This document shows positions 39,350-48,560 of a stretch of DNA of 64,000 bases, in pieces. The translations under genes were made by a program, and so were the position numbers. Within the stretch, counting starts at the first letter, position 1; each line of letters opens with the position of its first letter. Origin of the DNA: Billgrantia pellis (GTDB lineage Bacteria; Pseudomonadota; Gammaproteobacteria; Pseudomonadales; Halomonadaceae); assembly GCF_008297955.1 (NCBI RefSeq), contig NZ_VTPY01000001.1:248001-312000 (forward strand). The letters are read 5' to 3'. The notes beneath the pieces were generated by a model. It ran no database searches and had not been told where the DNA came from. It saw only the letters and a program-made list of their open reading frames with translations.

Positions 39350-41164
39350 ATGCTGAGAAGGCTAAAGGATCTGTACTTATTATTGACGAAAGAGCAGCGT
39401 AAAAAGCTTCTTAAGCTGCAGGGACTTATTATTGTAATGTCCTTTGCCGAGATAGCAGGCGTCATGTCAATTGGACCCTTCATGGCATTAGTCGGTGACA
39501 TGACCTTACTGGAAAAATCCGAGGGTATCGCCTCGACGTTGTATCGTATGAGTGGCGTTGAATCCCCTAGAGACTTCCTTTTCTGGCTGGGTATCATGGT
39601 CCTGGTAGTGCTGGCAGCGGCTTCCTTCGTTTCGATGTTTACGGTCTGGCGATTGTCGCTTTACGGAGCCAAAGTGGGCGCAGAGTTGGGGAACAGACTA
39701 TATCGTTTTTATATGTATCAACCTTGGCTGTATCATGCAAATACTAGCAGTAGTCATCTTACCAAGCAGATTTCTCAAGAAACCTTGAGGATGACGAACT
39801 TCGTTATTAACCCATTGCTGCATATGAATGCCAAGTTGGTCATGGCTTTTTTAATGGCTGTGGTTATTTTCCTCTACGACCCCATGGTAGCCATAATCGG
39901 TATCTCTATTTTCGTGGCTTCTTACTATCTTCTCTTCGTGACGGTGCGACGGCGGCTCGTCCAGAACGGCAAGGCAATTTCCGAGACGCAATCACAGCGT
40001 TTCAAGCTGATGGCCGAGGGATTTGGCGGGATCAAGGACGCGCTGTTGCTGGGCCACCAAAAAACATTTATCGATCGATTCGAGAAACCCAGCCTGCAGT
40101 TTGCACAAGCGGCTGGCAGCAACCAAGCCATCAGTCAAGTCCCGCGATATGCCATGGAACTCGTAGCCTTTTCCAGTGTGATCTTTCTGGTGCTGTATTT
40201 GCTGGCCACACACAATGGCAACCTGGGAACCATTCTGCCGGTACTTTCCATATACGCGATGGCGGGTTTCAAGATCTTGCCAGCGCTGCAGAAGGTCTAT
40301 TCCAGCATGTCGCAGATACGCGGCAACCTGGCGTCCTTCGAAGCCGTGAGGGACGATCTTTATGAAAGCTCTGAGCCAAGGGAACAGGAGCGGGGGCTGG
40401 TCGTAAGAGAATCTATGGAGGAAAATCTCATCCCCCATGATGTCATTCGACTCGATAATATCGTATTCAGCTATCCTGGTACCCGCGAATTCGCACTTAA
40501 TGGCGTCGACATGGAGATTCCTGCGAATCGCATGATTGGGATCGTAGGCGCCTCGGGATCGGGTAAATCTACCATCATTGATATTCTGCTTGGTCTCATC
40601 GATCCGGATCAGGGAGAAATCAGCATCGATGGTGTCAGTGTCGAAAAGCATAATAAACGACAGTGGCAGAATACCCTCGGATTTGTGCCGCAGAGCATCT
40701 TTCTCGCGGATGCCAGCATTCGGGAAAACATTGCTTTTGGCGTAGCGCCTGAAGATATCGACGAAGATGGCGTCAGGCGCGCCGCCGGCATGGCAAACCT
40801 CCATGAGCTTCTCGAGGAGCTGCCCAATGGCCTAGAGACTTGCGTAGGCGAGAGAGGCGTTCAGCTTTCAGGGGGACAGCGCCAACGTATTGGTATCGCC
40901 CGGGCCCTTTACCATGATGCTGAAGTCCTCATTCTGGACGAAGCAACCAGTGCTCTGGATGGTATTACAGAAAAACTGATCATGGAAGGCATTCACGAGA
41001 TCATGGGTAAGAAAACGATCATCATGATTGCGCATCGACTCGCAACGGTTCGCCAATGCAATCGAATCTATCTTATGAAGGAGGGGAGGGTGATTGATTC
41101 GGGAAGCTATAGCGAGTTATCCAATCGCAATGAAATCTTCCAGCGCATGGCGGCACATAGCTGA
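39350..41164 (+). CDS. ABC transporter, fused permease-ATPase (PglK-like lipid-oligosaccharide flippase)
   Basis: 604 residues: six-helix permease domain (about 1-330) and an ATPase domain with Walker A GASGSGKST (about 400), Q-loop, signature LSGGQRQRIGIARAL (about 505) and Walker B VLILDEATSAL, then the switch His in MIAHRLATV. Resembles PglK/MsbA half transporters, which flip undecaprenyl-diphosphate-linked oligosaccharides. No Wzx-type flippase is visible in the locus, so this is the likely flippase. AAAGGA precedes the ATG. Confidence 0.87.
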   Translation: MLRRLKDLYLLLTKEQRKKLLKLQGLIIVMSFAEIAGVMSIGPFMALVGDMTLLEKSEGIASTLYRMSGVESPRDFLFWLGIMVLVVLAAASFVSMFTVWRLSLYGAKVGAELGNRLYRFYMYQPWLYHANTSSSHLTKQISQETLRMTNFVINPLLHMNAKLVMAFLMAVVIFLYDPMVAIIGISIFVASYYLLFVTVRRRLVQNGKAISETQSQRFKLMAEGFGGIKDALLLGHQKTFIDRFEKPSLQFAQAAGSNQAISQVPRYAMELVAFSSVIFLVLYLLATHNGNLGTILPVLSIYAMAGFKILPALQKVYSSMSQIRGNLASFEAVRDDLYESSEPREQERGLVVRESMEENLIPHDVIRLDNIVFSYPGTREFALNGVDMEIPANRMIGIVGASGSGKSTIIDILLGLIDPDQGEISIDGVSVEKHNKRQWQNTLGFVPQSIFLADASIRENIAFGVAPEDIDEDGVRRAAGMANLHELLEELPNGLETCVGERGVQLSGGQRQRIGIARALYHDAEVLILDEATSALDGITEKLIMEGIHEIMGKKTIIMIAHRLATVRQCNRIYLMKEGRVIDSGSYSELSNRNEIFQRMAAHS

Positions 41165-41194
41165 CCCCGCTGGGTAAATGAAGGAGGTCGGTGC

Positions 41195-42403
41195 ATGTCA
41201 CTTGGATCAGTTGGAGACGTATCCCATCCTTTTCAAGCTACCTCGGCCGCTGGCAGGCGAGCCGCAGCCAATGACAGAACAGGCAGCATGTCCCGGAGAG
41301 CCAAGTGCAGACCCGGCAGCATCACGACCAGCGAAATGGACATGGCACCTTCGGGCGACCCCATCCGTGACCAGCAGCAGCTTCAGACTTTCCTGGATAA
41401 CATCGCCACTGATGGCATCGTCGGTATTATCGAGGCGGGCCATTGGTTTCTTTACCGAAAACTGCGCTTGCATGACGGAACTCGGCTCTGTGGGCAAGGC
41501 ATGGAAAGAACCCTTCTAGAAGCTCGGCTCGAAGACTGGCGTCAGGACGATTATGTCGCCATGCACTTGGACGTTAGTGATAGCCTCCACCCGCATGGTG
41601 TTTTCCTGTCGGACTTTTGCGTGATCGGCGCTGACAAGCATGCCACCGACAACGGCCCGCTGATTCGCCTCGAGGGGATGTCGGATTTCTTGATTGAACG
41701 AGTCAGAACTGAGGACGCATCGAGTTATGGAATCTTCGTGACGGGATATGGTATCGGCCGCTTCACCAACGATATACGTAGTAGCTTCTGGAATTCGACT
41801 CATCGAGGCATTATCCGTCAGTGTCGCGCTCTACGAGGGCAAGTCGGAATAGGATGCGAAGGAGGGGCTCAAAATATTCTGATCATGGGTAATCACACTG
41901 ATGGTCAGGTGCTCCATGGGTTCCGCCTCGCCTCGGCCTATGACACTCAGCTCATAGGAAATAGTGCGAGAAATACAAGAAACGCTTACTGGATCGACCG
42001 GCATCGAGGCATTCACGTTCTGCATAATACGGCAGACCAAGTTGAGAGAGGGTGTGTCTACGGGGGATTTCACAAAACTCGTGACGGTGAAATTTCGACT
42101 GGCTTATGGATAATGGGAAATCAATTCAAAACATCCAAGTCGGCAATAACAGATGCCTATCAGGGGAAAGCGGACAAATTTACCCGAATCGTGAAGATTA
42201 AGGACAATTACCTCCAAGGTGGCAATATCCGTCTTCTTTGGTCACGGCAGGTTGATGTACAAGGAAACGACGGCGATGGCGGCAATGCTATCGTAACCTC
42301 TCATGAGGTCACAGGCATGATAGGCAACAATTTCATGCGGCTAATTAACAGGGCAGACGGAATCGAAGATATTGGAAGGAATCTATCACTCGAATCATCG
42401 TGA
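41195..42403 (+). CDS. Right-handed beta-helix protein
   Basis: 402 residues. After about 50 polar N-terminal residues and a segment like glycoside epimerase/hydrolase starts (LQTFLDNIATDGIVGIIEAG, LHDGTRLCGQGMERT), the sequence becomes repeated turns with N and G at regular spacing (ILIMGNHTDGQ, TQLIGNSARNTRN, IHVLHNTADQ), typical of pectate-lyase-like parallel beta helices. No signal peptide is seen. It may be a polysaccharide lyase, epimerase or binding protein. The start is firm: AAGGAGG lies seven bases before ATG 41195. Confidence 0.7.
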   Translation: MSLGSVGDVSHPFQATSAAGRRAAANDRTGSMSRRAKCRPGSITTSEMDMAPSGDPIRDQQQLQTFLDNIATDGIVGIIEAGHWFLYRKLRLHDGTRLCGQGMERTLLEARLEDWRQDDYVAMHLDVSDSLHPHGVFLSDFCVIGADKHATDNGPLIRLEGMSDFLIERVRTEDASSYGIFVTGYGIGRFTNDIRSSFWNSTHRGIIRQCRALRGQVGIGCEGGAQNILIMGNHTDGQVLHGFRLASAYDTQLIGNSARNTRNAYWIDRHRGIHVLHNTADQVERGCVYGGFHKTRDGEISTGLWIMGNQFKTSKSAITDAYQGKADKFTRIVKIKDNYLQGGNIRLLWSRQVDVQGNDGDGGNAIVTSHEVTGMIGNNFMRLINRADGIEDIGRNLSLESS

Positions 42404-42624
42404 TCTCTTGCGGTCGCTATAGGGATTGTTGCGCAGAATTTTTGCCGAACGTCATCACCTGGTTCGAGCTAGTTAATTACCGGAAGATCCATCCAACCTG
42501 GCGTCTTCCTTTATCGGCTCACCTTGTTCCCATTAGCCATGCTGAGGAAGCCCTTGCCGCTGGTGAGTGCCTATTGCCTAATCTGCGAAACAAAAGCAAT
42601 ATACTACCGTCGCAGGATAAATAA
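42400..42624 (+). CDS. Small ORF of doubtful reality
   Basis: 74 codons from a GTG overlapping the beta-helix gene stop, ending just before the second acyltransferase gene. No ribosome site, signal or domain is seen, and the composition (Cys and Trp scattered) does not look coding. It may be chance or the remnant of a lost gene. Included because it fills the 220-base gap. Confidence 0.15.
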   Translation: MISCGRYRDCCAEFLPNVITWFELVNYRKIHPTWRLPLSAHLVPISHAEEALAAGECLLPNLRNKSNILPSQDK

Positions 42625-42626
42625 TA

Positions 42627-44537
42627 ATGACTTATAGAAAAGATATAGATGGCCTAAGAGCTTTTGCGGTACTTTCAGTAATCGCTTTTCATACGGGGCT
42701 GGCTGTTTTTCCGGGTGGATATGTAGGAGTTGATATTTTCTTTGTTATCAGTGGCTATATTATAACTACAATGATTTGTAGTGAAATTAAGGATAAAAAA
42801 TTTAGCTACCTGAGTTTTTACAAGAGAAGGATTGCCAGGCTTCTTCCATCCTTGATTATCACGCTTTTGATAGTCGCTTCCTTTGGTTTCTATTTTTACA
42901 CTAATAAATCATTCGATAAGCTTGGAAAGGAGATGTTTTTTTCTTCCATTGGGGCGGCCAATATATTGTTTGCTCAAGGTGTGGACTATTTCGCTGAAGA
43001 TGCTGCTTACCAGCCTTTGATGCATTTATGGTCACTTGGAGTCGAAGAGCAATTTTATCTTATCTGGCCTGCTTTTTTGCTGATTGCATTCAAGATGTCG
43101 CATGGTTCGGTGATACCCCTGACTGCCATGGCTCTTGTTACGACAACCATAATAGCCATCTCGGTAGTTAATAATGATGGTAGCAAAGCATACTTTTTGC
43201 TTCAATATCGGGCAAATGAGCTTTTGATCGGCTCCCTCACGGCACTGATATTGACGAAAGCCAGCAGTGAGAACGTGAGAGAGGAAGTCAAGAAAAGTAT
43301 AAGTTACTTTGGTTTGGTGCTTATGGCTGCGCCAGTTTTTCTTTATGATGAAAATACGGTTTTCCCAGGATATAATGCACTATTCCCCTGTCTTGGTGTT
43401 GCGCTCATTATTGCATTCCCTAACACCGGGTGGGTTACAAGACTTTTGTCCCACAGAACGCTGGTCTTCGTAGGGTTAATTTCATACCCTTTATACTTAT
43501 ATCATCAACCGATCGTGTCGTTCATCTCTTACTTTGACTTTAAGCTTCCAGCCAGTGCGTTATTCATGACTGTAGCTTTGTTATCTTCCCTCTTGGCTTT
43601 GGTAACGTACCAGTATGTCGAGAAACCCATCAGAAATATTGCACGTATCGCTTCAAGAAAATCTATTGTGACAGTGGGCCTGCTCTGTTTTTCGATCCCT
43701 GCCTTAGCGGCCGCTGGTGCGGTTATCGCTAAAACCAATGGCTTGCCAGAGAGGTTTGAATTGTTAAATCCTTTTGCGTTGGAGGTAAGTGCGTCACACG
43801 CCTCCTCGTTTCATAAGCACTATGAACGTGGATTTGAAGTTTCAGAAAGTGAAAGCAGCAAGGCATTGTTTGTTGGTGACTCTGTATTGCAACAATACGT
43901 TTTGCCAATTAGTATTGCCCTCGACTTCGATGTAGACGAGGTGGATACAGTAACAAGGGGTGGCTGTGTACTTTTAAAAGGGGTGGATTTCAATGACAAA
44001 TACGCAGACATATCGTGCAATGATATAAGGAATGATTTATATAACTCAGCTAAGACTTACGATTATGTCGTGATTTCTCAAGCCTGGGAATCGTATGAGG
44101 ATTCGGTCACGAATTTCCCTGCTGGTGAAAATGTTTATGAAAGATGGTCTGGCTTCTTGAACCAGACGGTAGAGCACTTTTTACGATATTCAGAAAAAGT
44201 CGTTATAGTCGGCCCTCATCCAAGAGTTGCTGGAGTTAAGGGATTGCAACCTTCTATAAGGCTTACGAAAGAAACTTATCTGTTCGGCTTGCGGAAGCTG
44301 GAAGTAATTAATAACGAAAGCTTGAATTCAGCAGTTTCGGTTTTTAATGCGCTGGAAAAAAATCGCCGGATCATAGTGTTGGAGCCTCGCGAAATATTTT
44401 GTTCAGTCAGGTGTGTTCTTAGTAACGAAACGTGGTCTTATTACAGTGATGGTCAACATCTAACGAGCGCAGCCACGAGCTTTGTTGCCGAGCGAATCAG
44501 TAATATTCTCTCATTGAGAGCTAATATCTCCCCTTAA
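42627..44537 (+). CDS. OafA/YrhL-type acyltransferase with SGNH domain (second copy)
   Basis: 636 residues with the same two-domain plan as the first copy: acyltransferase-3 membrane domain opening YRKDIDGLRAFAVLSVIAFHTG and VGVDIFFVISGYII, and a C-terminal SGNH domain with VGDSVLQ (about residue 416) and DGQH (about 608). The gene is strikingly AT-rich against neighbours and core, suggesting separate acquisition. It would add a second O-acyl group or act on a different sugar. Confidence 0.88.
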   Translation: MTYRKDIDGLRAFAVLSVIAFHTGLAVFPGGYVGVDIFFVISGYIITTMICSEIKDKKFSYLSFYKRRIARLLPSLIITLLIVASFGFYFYTNKSFDKLGKEMFFSSIGAANILFAQGVDYFAEDAAYQPLMHLWSLGVEEQFYLIWPAFLLIAFKMSHGSVIPLTAMALVTTTIIAISVVNNDGSKAYFLLQYRANELLIGSLTALILTKASSENVREEVKKSISYFGLVLMAAPVFLYDENTVFPGYNALFPCLGVALIIAFPNTGWVTRLLSHRTLVFVGLISYPLYLYHQPIVSFISYFDFKLPASALFMTVALLSSLLALVTYQYVEKPIRNIARIASRKSIVTVGLLCFSIPALAAAGAVIAKTNGLPERFELLNPFALEVSASHASSFHKHYERGFEVSESESSKALFVGDSVLQQYVLPISIALDFDVDEVDTVTRGGCVLLKGVDFNDKYADISCNDIRNDLYNSAKTYDYVVISQAWESYEDSVTNFPAGENVYERWSGFLNQTVEHFLRYSEKVVIVGPHPRVAGVKGLQPSIRLTKETYLFGLRKLEVINNESLNSAVSVFNALEKNRRIIVLEPREIFCSVRCVLSNETWSYYSDGQHLTSAATSFVAERISNILSLRANISP

Positions 44538-45059
44538 AGTCGTTGAGTATTGTTGATGGCAGGCTTATGAAGAAGTAGGAGGAATGAGTTGTCGAGATGA
44601 ATGCGCTCGCTGAGCCCAACAATGCTCGATAGCTTATTTTTTTCATACTGGCGGGACAATGCAGCCGGCAAACTGGCGAAGGCAAGTCTGCAGTGAACGT
44701 GCGAAACGCGCGGGATCGTCTTTCAGCCGGTAGAAAATCTTGAAATAACAAAAACTTGTTCAAGTACCGCATGAATGGTCGCAAGTACGGGGTTTACCTC
44801 GACTCAACCTTCATGGATGAAAAAATCCATGCTCTTTCAGATTCGTATTCTATGTAATGTTGTGTAAGTATGATTTTATTCCTGTAACTTGGTGCTGGTC
44901 GGTTAGTGACCCAGGCTATCAGCTGGCGAAGGGGAGCAGGAAAAGGATACGGATCTAGCCATGCAGTAACCCTAGAGTCCGTCTGCTATCAGGGGATCGC
45001 ATGCGTTAGGAAAAATCGGAAAGAGCACGCGGAATGTCTCGAAAGCAAGGGAGTAAATA
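44538..45059 (+). promoter_or_regulatory. Intergenic region before wza with repeated leader boxes
   Basis: 522 bases with no convincing gene. The second half holds three boxes shared in order with 62249-62410: 44849-44866, 44984-45001 and 45007-45015. The first half has unclear content; the reverse strand from about 44754 down to 44648 reads YFKIFYRLKDDPARFARSL and on to CIVPPV, then a stop, which could be a gene remnant. A promoter for wza-wzc is expected here. Confidence 0.5.
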
Positions 45060-46181
45060 ATGAACAAGTTGACACGTGGTACCTGCTTCGCTGTTGCGCT
45101 GCTGCCATTGGGAGTGATAGGTGGGTGTGCCCTTGCGCCTGGGGGACATATAGATTATGAAGCCCAGGAAGTGTCCTTGGATGAGCAAGTGGACATCGTG
45201 TCGATCACCCCCGAACTGATATCGACATATCGCACGGACAACGGCACCAGCAAGGCACAAGGGGTCACACCGGAGTTAGCCAATGAACTTGAAAATTATG
45301 AGTATCGTGTCGGCCCTGGTGACGTACTGAATATTGTTGTCTACGAGCATCCAGAACTTACCATTCCGGCGGGTGGGGAGCGTAGCGCAGAAGAGTCAGG
45401 CAACATCGTTCATTCGGACGGAACCATCTACTACCCCTATATCGGTAACTTGAAGGTCGAGGGGCGTACTGTCGGCGAAATCCGGCAAATGATTACCAGC
45501 CGTCTAGCAACCTACGTCACAGAACCTCAAGTTGAGGTCAGAGTCGCTGCGTTTCACTCCAAGAAAGTCTACGTGAGCGGTGAGGTCAATGCGCCAGGGG
45601 CTCAGCCTATCACGAATGTTCCGCTGACTATCCTGGATGCGATCAGTGCGGCTGGCGGAGCAACGGAAAATGCGAACTGGCATAATATCACGCTAACACG
45701 CAACGGTCAGGAAAGAACTCTTTCACTTTACGAAATGCTTAAGAGAGGGGACCTTACACACAACTCTCTCCTACAGCCAGGTGATGTGCTTCATGTGGCC
45801 TCCGCCGAAAATCAAAATATATCGGTAATGGGTCAGGTAAGAAATCCAGGTAATATTACAACCGGCAGGGAGCGTATGAGTCTTACTGATGCTCTCGGGC
45901 GCGCGGGTGGTGTTGTCGAATCCAGGGCGGAGCCTTCAGGAATATTCGTGATTCGTGGTAATCCCCCGGGAAGTGAGAAGATGGCTACCGTCTACCAGCT
46001 CGACATTTCAAACGCCGTAGCGCTCAATATGGGCTCCTATTTCCCTCTCGAACCGCATGATGTGGTTTACGTAACATCGGCACCGCTGGCACGTTGGAAC
46101 AATGTCATTAGCCTGCTTCTGCCATCCATCTCGTTGCCCGGTAATGTGGCGTCGACCTCCAACGAGGTTGGCGATCTCTAA
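45060..46181 (+). CDS. wza: Polysaccharide export outer-membrane lipoprotein Wza
   Basis: 373 residues, lipoprotein with lipobox IGGC (Cys23). It has a poly-export domain (YRVGPGDVLNIVVYEHPELT, DGTIYYPYIGNLKVEGRT) and SLBB domains (VYVSGEVNAPGAQPIT, ISVMGQVRNPGNITTG). It forms the octameric outer-membrane channel for capsule or exopolysaccharide. A short C-terminal helix crosses the outer membrane in E. coli Wza. GGGAG lies eight bases before ATG. wzc follows after a hairpin. Confidence 0.94.
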   Translation: MNKLTRGTCFAVALLPLGVIGGCALAPGGHIDYEAQEVSLDEQVDIVSITPELISTYRTDNGTSKAQGVTPELANELENYEYRVGPGDVLNIVVYEHPELTIPAGGERSAEESGNIVHSDGTIYYPYIGNLKVEGRTVGEIRQMITSRLATYVTEPQVEVRVAAFHSKKVYVSGEVNAPGAQPITNVPLTILDAISAAGGATENANWHNITLTRNGQERTLSLYEMLKRGDLTHNSLLQPGDVLHVASAENQNISVMGQVRNPGNITTGRERMSLTDALGRAGGVVESRAEPSGIFVIRGNPPGSEKMATVYQLDISNAVALNMGSYFPLEPHDVVYVTSAPLARWNNVISLLLPSISLPGNVASTSNEVGDL

Positions 46182-46201
46182 ACTGTCGGAGCTCTTGTCA
46201 T

Positions 46202-46246
46202 TGGCGGGCACATTTCTTGAGCTGCTTAAGAAATTGTTGCCCGCCA
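46202..46246 (+). promoter_or_regulatory. Long hairpin between wza and wzc
   Basis: TGGCGGGCA / TGCCCGCCA (9 bp, 46202-46210 and 46238-46246) encloses a second helix ATTTCTT / AAGAAAT (46212-46218 and 46228-46234) with a small internal loop. No T-run follows. Probably an attenuator or processing site that changes the wza to wzc ratio. Confidence 0.6.
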
Positions 46247-46302
46247 TGATTGAGGCATGAGTGAGAGTTAATCAACGCGCGTGTTCAGAGGGATGACTGA
46301 CG

Positions 46303-48540
46303 ATGAATAGCTTGAGTGCAAATAGTCCGGTAATGAATACCGGATCTGGCTCGGCGCCGGCCGCCAGCATGCCTCCTGGGGAAGAGAACGTTGACCTGGG
46401 CCGCATGCTGGGCATGCTTGTCGATAACAAATGGAAAATCATTTTCTTAACCCTTCTGTTCGGGGCGGCTGGCGTCATATATTCGCTGCTGGCAACACCT
46501 ATTTATCAGGGCGATGCACTTGTGCAGGTCGAAAAGACGGGGCCTAGAACGGGGGCCGATGAGATTGCAGCGATGCTGCTGCAGGAGGAACCCATTACCG
46601 GAGCCCAGATTGAAATACTCCAATCACGACTCATAGTCGGACAGGCCGCCAATAGGCAGAAGCTGGATATCAGCGTGAGCCCTGTTGTCTTTCCGGTCAT
46701 AGGCAATGCGATCATCCGTTACGATATACCACGGCCCGATATCGCACAGGGAAGGCCGGAAATTTGGGGAAGTGAACACATCTATGTCGAATCATTGAGT
46801 GTTGCACCTGAGCTTGAAAACAAGCCGCTAACGCTTGAAGTTGAGGAAAGCGGATATCGGATACTGGGGCCCGAGGGTGAGGAGTTGCTGTTTGGCCGGC
46901 CGGGGGAGCGCTCCGAGTCAAGTTATCCTTGGGTTGAAGTTTACGTAAGCGAAATTCAGGCGCCGCCTGGAGCCCAGTTTACACTCCGCAAGCGGAGTCA
47001 GCAGGCCACCATCGACTATCTCAGGAACCGTTTTGTCGTAAGCCAGAAAGGCGATCGAGATACCGGGGTTTTGCAACTGGTCCTGACAGGGCCTGATATT
47101 GATGAGGTCGAATCGTCTCTCAATGCGATTACCGAGGTCTATCTCGCTCAAAATATTGCCAGGCAGGCCGCCGAAGCGGAAAACAGTCTGGTGTTCTTGG
47201 ATGAGCAATTGCCGAAAGTACGCGAGCAATTGGTGGAGGCGGAAAACCGGCTCAATGCCTACAGGATGGAGCAAGAAAGCGTGGATCTCACCGAAGAGAC
47301 ACGTAACATGCTCGCAGGCATGGTGGATATCGAGAGTCGCTTGAACGATCTCGAAATGCAGGAATCCGAATTGTCGCGTCGCTTTACACCCAACCACCCT
47401 GTCTATGCCGCCTTACTGGAAAAAAGGGCACAGCTCGAGCGCGAGCGTGCCAACCTGGAACAGCGTACCAGCAACCTGCCGGAAACCCAGCAGCAAATCC
47501 TGCGCATGACGCGCGATGTAGAAGTCACTCAGCAGATATACGTTCAACTCCTGAATCGTATGCAGGAGCTCAACATTGCGAAAGCCGCAACAGTCGGCAA
47601 CGTAAGAATCATTGATTTTGCCATGACCCGGTCAAGCCCGATAAAACCGAAATCCGCCTTGATCGTCATTATCTCACTCCTGGTAGGATGCTTACTGGCC
47701 GTCAGTTGGGTATTGCTACGCGGTTTCCTAAGCAAAGGCGTAGAGAATGCTGAACAGCTCGAAGATATAGGATTGCCTGTCTACGCTACGGTTCCTCGTT
47801 CCGCCGACCAGATGAAACTGGTAAAGCGCATCAAGTATCGCAATAACCAGACAAGCCAACATGCCATTGGTAGCTTTCTCGCCAAGTTGTACCCGACGGA
47901 TATGGCGGTCGAGGCCATACGCGGACTCCGCACCAGTCTTCACTTCGCCATGATGGACGCGCGCAATAACGCAATCATGATTACGGGTCCTAGTCCTGGT
48001 ATTGGGAAAAGCTTCGTTACCATTAACCTTGCCTTCGTCTGCGCTCAAGCAGGCCAGAGAGTGCTCGTTATAGACGCGGATATGCGCAAAGGTAATATGC
48101 ACTTTACTTTCAATGACAAATCGGAGAATGGCTTGTCGGAAGTCCTTTCTAGCAAGCTTCCAGTTGAAAAAGCGATCCGAAGATCGGATGTACCCGGCCT
48201 GCATTACATGACTCGAGGGGTGGCGCCGCCTAACCCATCGGAACTTCTGATGCGCCATAGCTTCGCTGACATGGTTGACCAGGTGGGTAAGAATTATGAC
48301 CTCGTGCTCATCGACACACCCCCCATCCTGGCGGTTACCGACGCTTCCATCATTGGCAAGGTTGCCGGAACCTCACTTCTCGTCGCCCGATTCGGCGTCA
48401 ATCCGGTAAGAGAAGTCAAGGTTGCTGCACGTCGTCTGGCAAATACGGGTGTCCATGTTCAGGGATGCATTCTAAACGCCATCGAAAAGACGGCAGCCAT
48501 TAGTTATGGCTACGGTTATTACAGCTATTCCTATAAATAA
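46303..48540 (+). CDS. wzc: Polysaccharide co-polymerase / tyrosine autokinase Wzc
   Basis: 745 residues. Wzz domain with two membrane helices (about 45-65 and 455-475) and a long periplasmic coiled coil, then a cytoplasmic BY-kinase with Walker A GPSPGIGKS (about 560), Walker A' VLVIDADMRKGN, Walker B VLIDTPP, and a tyrosine-rich tail (YGYGYYSYSYK) that is autophosphorylated. It controls chain length and export with Wza and is reset by the phosphatase Wzb, here encoded 12 kb away at 60350. The ribosome site is weak. Confidence 0.94.
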   Translation: MNSLSANSPVMNTGSGSAPAASMPPGEENVDLGRMLGMLVDNKWKIIFLTLLFGAAGVIYSLLATPIYQGDALVQVEKTGPRTGADEIAAMLLQEEPITGAQIEILQSRLIVGQAANRQKLDISVSPVVFPVIGNAIIRYDIPRPDIAQGRPEIWGSEHIYVESLSVAPELENKPLTLEVEESGYRILGPEGEELLFGRPGERSESSYPWVEVYVSEIQAPPGAQFTLRKRSQQATIDYLRNRFVVSQKGDRDTGVLQLVLTGPDIDEVESSLNAITEVYLAQNIARQAAEAENSLVFLDEQLPKVREQLVEAENRLNAYRMEQESVDLTEETRNMLAGMVDIESRLNDLEMQESELSRRFTPNHPVYAALLEKRAQLERERANLEQRTSNLPETQQQILRMTRDVEVTQQIYVQLLNRMQELNIAKAATVGNVRIIDFAMTRSSPIKPKSALIVIISLLVGCLLAVSWVLLRGFLSKGVENAEQLEDIGLPVYATVPRSADQMKLVKRIKYRNNQTSQHAIGSFLAKLYPTDMAVEAIRGLRTSLHFAMMDARNNAIMITGPSPGIGKSFVTINLAFVCAQAGQRVLVIDADMRKGNMHFTFNDKSENGLSEVLSSKLPVEKAIRRSDVPGLHYMTRGVAPPNPSELLMRHSFADMVDQVGKNYDLVLIDTPPILAVTDASIIGKVAGTSLLVARFGVNPVREVKVAARRLANTGVHVQGCILNAIEKTAAISYGYGYYSYSYK

Positions 48541-48560
48541 GACGGCCCCGCCATAGCTTG

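Noticed and set aside
44726..44736. Second ops-like sequence (GCCGGTAGAAA) before wza
   Set aside because: Second base and the required late T do not match the ops consensus; only the 32145 copy is exact.
45060..48540. wza-wzc as part of a type I secretion or LPS Wzz system
   Set aside because: Poly-export/SLBB domains and the BY-kinase with tyrosine tail identify the capsule/exopolysaccharide export pair.
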